Of a stretch of 52,731 nt of DNA, positions 45,213 to 52,731 are shown piece by piece (within the stretch, counting starts at the first letter, position 1; every line of letters starts with the position of its first letter). The notes under the pieces are model-generated. The model saw only the letters and a list, made by a program, of their open reading frames with translations. It ran no database searches and was not told where the DNA came from. Origin of the DNA: Bacteroidota bacterium (GTDB lineage: Bacteria; Bacteroidota; Bacteroidia; Flavobacteriales_C; GCA-002722245); the NCBI GenBank assembly GCA_026390935.1, contig JAPLEZ010000100.1, forward strand, positions 1-52,731. Reading direction: 5' to 3'. The position numbers and the translations under genes were made by a program.

Positions 45213-48200
45213 TTATTTTCCATTGTTTTCTGTGTTAGATTGCGGTGCTTTTTCGCCACCGAAATCAATGATAATATCTTGTTCAGGATTTGCAGATTGC
45301 GTTGGGAGCTCTGATTTCTCAATAGACTTTAACTTATCTACCGCCTGCTGTTTCAAATCTTCTCCCTTGTAATTGTCGATTACTGTTGTCAGCACAGACT
45401 TGGCCTGAAACAAATCCCCTTTGGCAATGAAATTATCTGCCAACAATAACATGCCTTTGGTCACCCATTTTTTATAGCTCGAGAATTTTTTGGCAAAAGC
45501 GTAAATATCTTTGATGGATCCATCATAATCCTGCTGAACATAAAGGATATAAGCCAAAGAATATTTAGCCTCCACTGCTCTTTCGTTTTCTGTTCCACCG
45601 CTCACCGCTGAATAATAGTTACGGGCTTTTTCCCAATCGAATAACGACAAATAATTGCGAGCCAAAACCAGGTTTGCTTCCTGTTTGATATTATCAGCAC
45701 TGCTCTCATTTTTTAAAACCTTGTCGGCGTACTCAATTGCTTTTGAATGATTTTCCGCGCTAGCATAATCGCGCATCAAGGCCAATTGAGCATCATAAAT
45801 ATTCGCTGGATCCTCTGCAATTAGCTCCAGCGCCTCGAAATGCTTGTTGGCTTCAACACTGTTTTTTTGCTTTTGATAAATCACAGCAGCTTTATACAAG
45901 GCCTCCTCTGTATTATCGCCTTTTGGCTTACCTACCACAAACTCGTAGGAAGGCAATGCTGCATCAAACAACCCTTTGTCGTATTGACATTCGGCTTTGT
46001 AAAAATGTGCGTCAACTGCAAAAAACCCACTTGGGAATTTCTCCAAATAATTTCCGAAATTTTTAACTGCCCCATCACAATCCTTTTTATCATAAAAAAT
46101 TTTAGCAGCGTAGAAAAACAAACTGTCAGCTTCATAAGTCGACAATGGCGCAACACCTATAGAAACTCTAAACTGCTCATGTCTTTCGGCATTTCCTATT
46201 TCGGCTGAAGTTGCTTTGTGCAAATCCAAAGCATTTTTAACTTCCGACGAACTTGGATTTGCCTTAATTGCTTTTTCAAAATTTTCCAATGCTTCATTTC
46301 CATTCCCTTGGTTTCTTTGCACTAATCCAATTTTCACATAAGACTTTTGAACCAATTCAGAATTCCCAGGATGATCAGTAATTGCCTTTTGAAAATATTC
46401 TATGGCTTTAGCGTACTGATTTTCTTTAAAATAAGTATCGCCCAGCATAAACTCAGCGTCATCAGCATAAATAGATTGAGGATATTTATAAATCAGAGTT
46501 GCCAACGCATCAGCTTTATCGGTTGGTTTTTTAAGTAAGCCATAAGCTATTGCTTCATTGAACAAAGCATAGTCCGTTCTTACCAATCCCAACGCGATGG
46601 CTTTATTGTAAAACTCAACAGCTGTAAAATAACTACGGGTAATTAAATAGCAATCCGCTGTTTTGATGTAAGCATCATTTAGTTTTTTGTTTCGACTTCC
46701 TTCGTTTTCAGAAATGAATTTACGGAAAGCGTCTGCAGCCTTCAAATAATCTCTCTTTGCCCCTTCAGAGCTCTGTTCTTGTTGTTCGGCCAAAGTAAAA
46801 TAACAATAGCCTACATTATAATAAACGTCTCTTGCTTCCGGCAAATGGTCAGCTTCTGGTAAAGACAAAAACTTACTATAGTTCGTCAAGGCTTTATTCA
46901 AACTATCTAAGCGGTAATATGCCTCTGCTTTCCAATAATGGCATTCAGCTGTTATTTTAGGATCAATGTTATAAGTCATTGAGCGATTGAAATAATAAAT
47001 CGCTTCATTAAAATTGCTTTTAGACTTCTCCCCCTGCATCATTATTTTTTCATCATTGAATCTTTCAATGGCCTGGAAATATGCAATTCGCTGATACGCA
47101 TATTGCAATTCAGGCCCCTTCTTCTGAATTTTTTCAATTGCCCCTAAGGCTTGTTTGTAATCCTTTGTAGTGAGATAAACTTCCAACAAATATTTTCTGG
47201 CGTCATCAATTCTCTCCGATTGAGGAAATCTTTTGATGAAGTCTTCCAACGCATAAATAGCTTCATGATAGGGATCCAGCGACAATTCATACGACAACTT
47301 TGCGTAATTGAAAGTCGAGTTTTCACTAATCACCGGATCAAAATCGCCTTTTGAAGCAAAACGAAATGCACTTCTTGCCGATTCTTTGTTTCCAACCTGC
47401 ATATAGGAATCACCAATATAATACAAGGCCATTTGACCAAGAGAGGTTTCCTTATCAACCACTTTCTGAAAACCCAAAATGGCTGGTTGATAGTTGCGCA
47501 CCTTATAGTTAGTAAAGGCCAATTGATAAATGTCGTTGATGGAATTCGTCCCAGATTCTTCCACATATTTTTTCAAATAAGGCAAAGCCTGTTCGTAGTG
47601 ACTCAACCCGTAATGTCCTTCACCAATCAAACGTGAAATTTCAAGCGCCCTGGTTGGTTTCACACTATCCAGCAACGGCGTTGCATAGGCTACTAACTCT
47701 TCATATTTCTTTTGCAGAAAATATATTTGTGAAATGTAATAAGGCACTATTGATCCGAAATCACGATCGCCTTTCAACTGCTCAAAGCCTTTTAATGCTG
47801 TTTCGTAATTACCATTTTTATACTCCAAATGCGAGTAATAAAACAAAGCCGGAACCTTAAATTCTGATGGTTCGTCCTTTACCGAAAAAAACTGCGTTTG
47901 CGCCTTTGCCGAATCTCCTTTTTGCAAGTAAGCATAGCCCAATTTAAAATTGTATTCAGGCAGTTCAACTGCGCTTAAATCGTGCACATTCACCAACTCA
48001 AACCATTTTATTGTATTTGGCCAATGCTGATAACGATAGCTATAAATGCCAAGACAATAGCGCGCTTGCTTTACTTTAGGACTTTGCGCATTGTGCTCCA
48101 TGAAAGCAAGAAAAAGATCGGCGGCGTCTTTATTAAACAACTTAAAGGCACACATCGCTGAATAAAATTCAGCATTCATTTTCAATTCCGAATTGGGATC

Positions 48201-48383
48201 CTTAACAGCAGAAATAACTTTTTGGAACTCTCGTTGAGAATTGCTGTACTTTCCCTTTTCGTAAAAGTCCACAGCCTTTTTATAACCCGCATCAACATTA
48301 GTATACGCAGAAGTTTTTTGCGAAAACGCACTAAAAAAAAACAACTGAAAAATTAGAAACGGAAGGAATAAGCGAAAGTTCAT
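45213..48383 (-). CDS. Exported tetratricopeptide-repeat protein
   Basis: A 1056-residue protein with a signal peptide (MNFRLFLPFLIFQLFFFSAFSQ), then TPR/SEL1-like helical repeats along nearly the whole length. Examples: GYKKAVDFYEKGKYSNSQREF near the start, GDTYFKENQYAKAIEYFQKAI and QGNGNEALENFEKAIKANP in the middle. The C-terminus is less repetitive and ends with QDIIIDFGGEKAPQ. Such scaffolds bind partner proteins in the periplasm. It is immediately upstream of an outer-membrane barrel gene; I recall this ~1000-residue TPR plus barrel pairing from other Bacteroidota. Function not established. Confidence 0.85.
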   Translation of the reverse strand: MNFRLFLPFLIFQLFFFSAFSQKTSAYTNVDAGYKKAVDFYEKGKYSNSQREFQKVISAVKDPNSELKMNAEFYSAMCAFKLFNKDAADLFLAFMEHNAQSPKVKQARYCLGIYSYRYQHWPNTIKWFELVNVHDLSAVELPEYNFKLGYAYLQKGDSAKAQTQFFSVKDEPSEFKVPALFYYSHLEYKNGNYETALKGFEQLKGDRDFGSIVPYYISQIYFLQKKYEELVAYATPLLDSVKPTRALEISRLIGEGHYGLSHYEQALPYLKKYVEESGTNSINDIYQLAFTNYKVRNYQPAILGFQKVVDKETSLGQMALYYIGDSYMQVGNKESARSAFRFASKGDFDPVISENSTFNYAKLSYELSLDPYHEAIYALEDFIKRFPQSERIDDARKYLLEVYLTTKDYKQALGAIEKIQKKGPELQYAYQRIAYFQAIERFNDEKIMMQGEKSKSNFNEAIYYFNRSMTYNIDPKITAECHYWKAEAYYRLDSLNKALTNYSKFLSLPEADHLPEARDVYYNVGYCYFTLAEQQEQSSEGAKRDYLKAADAFRKFISENEGSRNKKLNDAYIKTADCYLITRSYFTAVEFYNKAIALGLVRTDYALFNEAIAYGLLKKPTDKADALATLIYKYPQSIYADDAEFMLGDTYFKENQYAKAIEYFQKAITDHPGNSELVQKSYVKIGLVQRNQGNGNEALENFEKAIKANPSSSEVKNALDLHKATSAEIGNAERHEQFRVSIGVAPLSTYEADSLFFYAAKIFYDKKDCDGAVKNFGNYLEKFPSGFFAVDAHFYKAECQYDKGLFDAALPSYEFVVGKPKGDNTEEALYKAAVIYQKQKNSVEANKHFEALELIAEDPANIYDAQLALMRDYASAENHSKAIEYADKVLKNESSADNIKQEANLVLARNYLSLFDWEKARNYYSAVSGGTENERAVEAKYSLAYILYVQQDYDGSIKDIYAFAKKFSSYKKWVTKGMLLLADNFIAKGDLFQAKSVLTTVIDNYKGEDLKQQAVDKLKSIEKSELPTQSANPEQDIIIDFGGEKAPQSNTENNGK

Positions 48384-48530
48384 CTGAAATACTTTTAGTC
48401 ATCATAAATGTATGCAAAGCCCGAGCCCGAAAAATTATACAGATTCAATAATTATCAACCACCTCATGTTCAAACGATGAAAGCAGCGTAGTTCGTATGC
48501 AAAGCACTGAAAAACAAGTTGAATCTTTTA

Positions 48531-48538
48531 TATATTTG
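48531..48538 (+). promoter_or_regulatory. TATATTTG (-7 element) for the adenylation gene
   Basis: A perfect TAnnTTTG 19 nt before the ATG at 48558, supporting that start. Confidence 0.5.
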
Positions 48539-48557
48539 ACTTGATTGAAACAGCAAC

Positions 48558-50033
48558 ATGATGCAAGGCACTTCTTTTGAAAATATTTACGAGCTCTTTA
48601 TCATTAGTTGCAAGAACCATGCGCAACGCGAAGCCATTTTCATCAACAATACCAGCTATTCATACTCCGAATTCTTAAGTATTGTAAGCTCCATTAAAGC
48701 ACAAATCCCCAAAGAAATAACAAGTTCAGAATTTATTGGAGTGTTCACCGACGAACACATTAACTCCTATGCAACAATATGGGCAATTCTCTCGCTGGGA
48801 TTAGCTTATGTCCCTATCAACAAAAAATACCCCATTGATCGTTGTGTAGAAATCATAGAGCATTCCGGATTAAAAATTCTGCTCTATGCAGAAGAAAGTG
48901 AGGAGTTATCTGAATTAAAAAAACGTTTAAAAAACAAAGTGGTTTTCATTCAAACTACAACGGTAACGAATGGTTTTTTGGATTATACCTACAATGAAAT
49001 CAGCCCTGATAACTACATTTACTTACTGTATACTTCTGGCAGCACAGGCAAGGCAAAAGGAGTTCCCATACAACACAAAAACATCAACGCGCTTGCAAAA
49101 GCCCACCTATTCAATCCCAAATACAACATCAGCGAAAAAGACAAGTTTCTGCAAATGTTTGAACTCACATTCGACTTCTCTGTTTTGCCTACTTTGTTCC
49201 CCTTTTGTGTTGGAGCAGCAGTTTATGTTGTTGCAAAAAAAGGGATCTTGTTTATGGAGGTGCTAAAAACCCTGAGGGATTATAAAATCACAAAAGCATA
49301 TTTAGTTCCTTCTGTGATCAACTATCTAGAGCCTTATCTCAACGAAATCACTTTGCCGGAAATTGAATGGACATTGTTTTGCGGAGAAGCACTTTATGAA
49401 AATACTGCGTTAAAATGGGGCGCATCCACTCCAAATGGAAAATCAATAAATACTTACGGTCCCACAGAGGCTACAGTTTTTATGACTGAATATTTTATCG
49501 ATCCAAGCACCATAGAAAGTCACAACGGAATTGTCTCCATTGGAAAAGCAATTTCTGACATGAGCACTTTATTGATTGATGGAGAACTTTATATTTCAGG
49601 AGATCAAACAAGTTCTAATTATTGGAAAGATGAAGCACTTAGCAGAGCGTCTTTCACAAGCATCAATAACGTTCCTCACTACCGTAGCGGAGATCTTTGC
49701 TTTGAAAACGAAAACGGAAATTTGATGTATGTTGGCAGAGCCGACCAGCAAGTGAAAATCAACGGATACCGCATTGAACTGGAAGAAATTGAGTTTCACG
49801 CAAAGTCGTTTTTTAAAACAAAAAATCTTGCAGCCTTGTGCTTCAATGAAAAATCGGAAATCGCTTTGGTGGTGGAAAATTACGATAGCACGTCCGAATC
49901 AGCCTTATTTCAGTATTTACAGGAAAAGCTGCCAGCTCACGCTCTTCCAACAAAAATTTCAAACATAGATGCGTTGCCCCTTAGTATTAATGGAAAAACG
50001 GATAGGAAAGCTTTATCAAAACTCCTTAGTTGA
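48558..50033 (+). CDS. Stand-alone amino-acid adenylation enzyme (ANL family)
   Basis: A 491-residue protein with the adenylation core motifs in order: AYVPINKKYP (A2), LYTSGSTGKAKGVP (157-170, A3), FDFSVLPTLFPFCVGA (205-220, A4, with the Asp that binds a substrate amino group), NTYGPTEATVF (A5), YRSGDLC (A7), GRADQQVKINGYRIELEEIE (A8) and SINGKTDRKAL (A10, catalytic Lys). It activates an amino acid as aminoacyl-AMP for transfer to a carrier thiol, as DltA and NRPS A-domains do. No carrier or condensation domain is fused and none is adjacent. The end overlaps the opposite-strand glycosyltransferase by 8 bp. Substrate unknown. Confidence 0.88.
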   Translation: MMQGTSFENIYELFIISCKNHAQREAIFINNTSYSYSEFLSIVSSIKAQIPKEITSSEFIGVFTDEHINSYATIWAILSLGLAYVPINKKYPIDRCVEIIEHSGLKILLYAEESEELSELKKRLKNKVVFIQTTTVTNGFLDYTYNEISPDNYIYLLYTSGSTGKAKGVPIQHKNINALAKAHLFNPKYNISEKDKFLQMFELTFDFSVLPTLFPFCVGAAVYVVAKKGILFMEVLKTLRDYKITKAYLVPSVINYLEPYLNEITLPEIEWTLFCGEALYENTALKWGASTPNGKSINTYGPTEATVFMTEYFIDPSTIESHNGIVSIGKAISDMSTLLIDGELYISGDQTSSNYWKDEALSRASFTSINNVPHYRSGDLCFENENGNLMYVGRADQQVKINGYRIELEEIEFHAKSFFKTKNLAALCFNEKSEIALVVENYDSTSESALFQYLQEKLPAHALPTKISNIDALPLSINGKTDRKALSKLLS

Positions 50034-51267
50034 TTTTTTCTGAAAATATTCCTTTCCAATACTTTTCAAAACCCAACCCACAAATTATAAAATAGAAGGG
50101 TAAAAATGGCACACCAAAACGCGGACTGTAAAAAACGATAACAGCACCTAAAAACAATCCGAAAAATAAGGCCAACACAGGAAGTAGTGCAAATAACTTT
50201 TGCTTTACCATCACAATTAATCCTCCAATAAAAAACACAGATAACAGTCCATTAAGCAGTAATGAAGATTTTTCAACAAAAATAGAGGAAGGTTTGGCCG
50301 ACAATTCTATTAAATACTTGAACGCCTGAGAAACCTTCAACTTAATGTATCCAACTGGATTTTCGAGAACTCTACTTTTATATTTTTCCTTTATTTTATC
50401 CGATGCTTCAACTTCATTCAAATCATTATAAATTGCCACTTCATTCGTCATTAACTCCTCCCATTCGTCAGGTTGTTCCCATGTAAAATCGGTTGTTCCC
50501 AAAAAAAGATTGGTTCCTGAATTACTGCTGACCATCACAAATTTATCAAGCACTAGATAATTTCTAATCGTTGTCACTGAAAGAATAACAAGTAAGGGCA
50601 AAGTGAAAATTGCATTTCCTTTGAAAACAGAAATAAGCATACTGAAGCTGACTTTCTTTATAAAAAAAGAATACAAAACATAAAACAGAATTCCAATATA
50701 TACGACAGGCATTGTAGTACCTCTTGTGATTACAGCCAAACCTAAAACAGCAAAAAACAAATATTTATCCCTCGACCTTTTTTTATCATTAACAAGATAC
50801 AAAAGATACAAAGCGAGCAATAATAAGAAAGAGTAAAGTATTTCTGACATCAGTGAAAAACAAAAAACTGTGATAGGCGGCCATAAAATCCAAAACGCAG
50901 CAGTAAAATACCCCGCTATACTAAAATTTAAAAACTTAGCTATTTTGAACAACAATAAGCCCGACAAAATCCATAGAACCCATTGAAAATAAATCATTCC
51001 CTGATCACCTAATCCGACTGAATGAAAAACTGAAAGTACCATAGGATAGAAAGGCGGACGAAATGCTCTATAAGGATTCGCCTCAGGCCATCGTTCGGCA
51101 TAAATATGTTTTTCAGAAATCTGTTCTGCTAAAAAATGATAGGTCCTCGCATCTCCGTCAACATCAACTATAGCTTCATAACTGACATCGTGACGAAGCA
51201 ATTGAAAAACGCAAAATGCAAAATAAAAAATCCAGAAAGCGATGGAAAAAATTTTGTTTTTGTTCAT
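50026..51267 (-). CDS. Polytopic GT39/GT83-like membrane glycosyltransferase
   Basis: A 413-residue protein from the ATG at 51267 (MNKNKIFSIAFWIFYFAF); a start eight codons earlier at 51291 is possible. About ten membrane helices are visible. The first periplasmic loop has the acidic motif IVDVDGDARTYHFLAEQI followed by FRPPFYPMVLS, matching the Asp/Glu and Arg/Pro-rich loop of ArnT/PMT-type enzymes that use lipid-linked sugar donors. Likely transfers a sugar to a surface glycan or protein in the periplasm. Neighbours give no closer hint. Confidence 0.8.
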   Translation of the reverse strand: MNKNKIFSIAFWIFYFAFCVFQLLRHDVSYEAIVDVDGDARTYHFLAEQISEKHIYAERWPEANPYRAFRPPFYPMVLSVFHSVGLGDQGMIYFQWVLWILSGLLLFKIAKFLNFSIAGYFTAAFWILWPPITVFCFSLMSEILYSFLLLLALYLLYLVNDKKRSRDKYLFFAVLGLAVITRGTTMPVVYIGILFYVLYSFFIKKVSFSMLISVFKGNAIFTLPLLVILSVTTIRNYLVLDKFVMVSSNSGTNLFLGTTDFTWEQPDEWEELMTNEVAIYNDLNEVEASDKIKEKYKSRVLENPVGYIKLKVSQAFKYLIELSAKPSSIFVEKSSLLLNGLLSVFFIGGLIVMVKQKLFALLPVLALFFGLFLGAVIVFYSPRFGVPFLPFYFIICGLGFEKYWKGIFSEKIN

Positions 51268-51387
51268 AGACTTGATTTGAATTTCAAACAAAAGAAATCA
51301 AAAAAAACGAAAATCAATCCATTGATCAAAAACTGCCTCCCTGCAATTGGAAGATGATTATCTTTTCTATACTTTGGCTGAATAAAG

Positions 51388-51395
51388 TACATTTG
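51388..51395 (+). promoter_or_regulatory. TACATTTG (-7 element) for ftsE
   Basis: A perfect TAnnTTTG only 4 nt before the ftsE ATG, the same octamer and near-identical distance as at icmF. Confidence 0.45.
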
Positions 51396-51399
51396 TCTG

Positions 51400-52080
51400 A
51401 TGAAAGAATTGATTTCCATAAAAAATGTTGATGTATTTCAACGCGATCAAAAAGTGTTGGAAAGTATTTCCTTATCTATCCATGAAGGTGAATTTATATA
51501 CCTCATCGGTAAAACGGGAAGCGGCAAGAGCAGTATCTTAAAAATGTTGTACGCCGAACTAGAGATGAAAGAAGGAGATGCTGAAATATTAGGATTCAAC
51601 TTGAAGAAAATAAAACACAAAAACGTTCCTCTATTGAGACGTCAGTTGGGAATTATTTTTCAGGATTTTCAGTTGTTAAATGACAGAACCATCAAAGACA
51701 ATCTGCTTTTTGTATTAACTGCTACCGGCTGGACAGAGAAAAATGAAATTGAAACACGAATCAAGGAAGTTTTGTGGGAAGTAAATCTAAGTGGTCACGA
51801 CAATAAATATCCGCATCAACTATCGGGAGGAGAACAACAACGCGTAGCAATCGCAAGAGCTTTGCTGAATCGCCCAAAAATAATTTTAGCCGACGAGCCT
51901 ACAGGAAATTTGGATCCTGAAACATCAGAAGGAATTTTGAAGTTGCTTTTTAACATCAATAAAGAAGGTACTACTGTAGTTATGGCAACACACGATCACA
52001 ACCTCATCAAAAATTATCCAGGAAGAACCATCAGATTTGAAAATCAGAAAATTCACGAAGAAGGAAAAATAAACGCATAA
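51400..52080 (+). CDS. ftsE: FtsE-type ABC transporter ATP-binding protein
   Basis: A 226-residue ATPase. Walker A GKTGSGKSS, Q-loop IIFQDFQLL, signature LSGGEQQRVAIARALL, Walker B IILADEPTGNLDPE and switch His in MATHDHNL. The LKKIKHKNVPLLRRQLGIIFQDFQLL region is typical of FtsE. FtsE pairs with the membrane protein FtsX to couple divisome events to peptidoglycan hydrolase activation; ftsX is not seen next to it here. The 3' end overlaps the opposite-strand glycosyltransferase by 28 bp. Confidence 0.85.
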   Translation: MKELISIKNVDVFQRDQKVLESISLSIHEGEFIYLIGKTGSGKSSILKMLYAELEMKEGDAEILGFNLKKIKHKNVPLLRRQLGIIFQDFQLLNDRTIKDNLLFVLTATGWTEKNEIETRIKEVLWEVNLSGHDNKYPHQLSGGEQQRVAIARALLNRPKIILADEPTGNLDPETSEGILKLLFNINKEGTTVVMATHDHNLIKNYPGRTIRFENQKIHEEGKINA

Positions 52081-52731
52081 AGCTTAGCAGCGTTTATTTT
52101 GTTGGAGTAAAATCCTGACGTCAAATGTTTTCTTTTTGCTATATCGGACTTTGTAAATTCCATCTCCTTCAGCTTTTCAATTTCATTTATCCACTGTTCT
52201 CGCGTTTTCGCTACAACGCAATAATCAGCTAATCCGGTACCTTTTACCATAGCTTCGTTCACTAAACAAAATCTGCCCGAATACAAAGCCGAAAGCAATT
52301 TCAACTTCACTCCTGTAGCTTGAAAAGTGGGCAACACATTGATTTGCGCCTCGGCCAACAATCGATGAATTTCATGAGTTGAAAGTCCCGTGCGGACTTC
52401 TATATTCTTTCTTTTTGCCGCAGCGGTCAATAATTCTTTTGAAGGATTTGAACCTACAATTAATAAGGGATAATTGGATTTTGAAAAAACTTCATGAACC
52501 AAAAAAAGTGCTGCTTCATTGTTTTCGGCAACGTCGAGTTTACCATGATAGAGAGCGAAATCACTTTTACCTTCAACAGCGCTTATATCATCAAAAGAAT
52601 GAAATGCGCCAACAAATGATGTATTTCCATAGGATTGCAATTGTTGAGTATCCTTCTCTGAAACTGTAAAAATGCCGCTTGATTTACCAAGAATGCTTTT
52701 TTCATAGATCGCCAACTTGCGAGATTCAAGG
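52053..52731 (-). CDS. Glycosyltransferase, C-terminal part (5' end outside window)
   Basis: The frame is open through the right edge (LESRKLAIYEKSILGKSSG...), so a TTG at 52715 is not the start; the N-terminal half lies outside the window. Visible sequence: GIFTVSEKD, the hinge into the second Rossmann domain (ALYHGKLDVAENNEA), a donor-binding region with LLIVGSNPSKELL, and HEIHRLLAEAQINVLPTFQATGVKLKLLSALYSGRF, the family 4-like E/K-x7-type motif region. GT-B fold; specificity cannot be judged. No signal or membrane helix in this part. Confidence 0.8.
   Translation of the reverse strand, partial: LESRKLAIYEKSILGKSSGIFTVSEKDTQQLQSYGNTSFVGAFHSFDDISAVEGKSDFALYHGKLDVAENNEAALFLVHEVFSKSNYPLLIVGSNPSKELLTAAAKRKNIEVRTGLSTHEIHRLLAEAQINVLPTFQATGVKLKLLSALYSGRFCLVNEAMVKGTGLADYCVVAKTREQWINEIEKLKEMEFTKSDIAKRKHLTSGFYSNKINAAKLYAFIFPSS

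Noticed and set aside
52715-52731. TTG at 52715 as start of the last glycosyltransferase
   Set aside because: The frame continues without a stop to the window edge with family-like residues, and only the C-terminal half of the fold is present.

Overview
The window is a chromosomal segment of a low-GC member of the Bacteroidota. The evidence is the type IX secretion (T9SS) vocabulary (PorV/PorQ-family protein, gliding-motility-type C-terminal domain, PKD/Ig-like repeat proteins), a TonB-dependent receptor with an N-terminal carboxypeptidase-like domain, the rpmG-DUF4295-ftsY-rimO gene order, a bacillithiol synthase (BshC), a fused isobutyryl-CoA mutase (IcmF), DUF1573 proteins, and many gene starts preceded by the Bacteroidota -7 promoter element TAnnTTTG with no obvious Shine-Dalgarno sequence. 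I cannot place it below phylum with confidence. No rRNA, integrase, transposase, prophage or CRISPR array is visible, so it looks like core chromosome.

Layout. 1-2955 (minus): the N-terminal part of a giant exported repeat protein built from exact 228-bp units and running off the left edge, preceded by a tail-fibre-like exported protein. 3293-7701 (minus): a type II secretion/pilus-like mini-cluster (GspF, two pseudopilins, a GspK-position protein with a beta-solenoid-like body, a MORN-type protein), then an OmpH/Skp-like lipoprotein. 7875-10946 (minus): tRNA-Leu, a glycosyltransferase, a metallophosphoesterase, an unknown protein and an FKBP-type lipoprotein. 11007-18654 (minus): bshC, rimO, ftsY, a 52-residue DUF4295 gene, rpmG and icmF. 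18676-24451: a YdcF-like protein, valS, two DUF1573 paralogues and a PLP aminotransferase. 24648-36254 (plus): a large surface protein with a gliding-motility-type C-terminus, then a tight three-gene unit of TonB-dependent receptor, large exported partner and PorV/PorQ-family protein. 36379-43410: greA, a HIT protein, radC, rpsT, tRNA-Glu, a frameshifted conserved gene, mdh, a lipoprotein and gyrB. 43535-52731: an outer-membrane barrel plus TPR protein pair, a stand-alone amino-acid adenylation enzyme, a GT39-type membrane glycosyltransferase, ftsE and a truncated glycosyltransferase.

How the parts relate. Much of the window is cell-envelope machinery: export (GspF-type, T9SS-type), surface proteins, outer-membrane uptake (TonB-dependent receptor) and sugar transfer. 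The rest is housekeeping. The most notable items are the receptor/exported-partner/PorV operon; repeat DNA that entered the icmF reading frame in two places and became linker protein; a pseudopilin-like protein with a bactofilin-like body; a promoter architecture shared by the two DUF1573 paralogues; and a nearly identical hairpin motif placed at the start codons of two unrelated genes.
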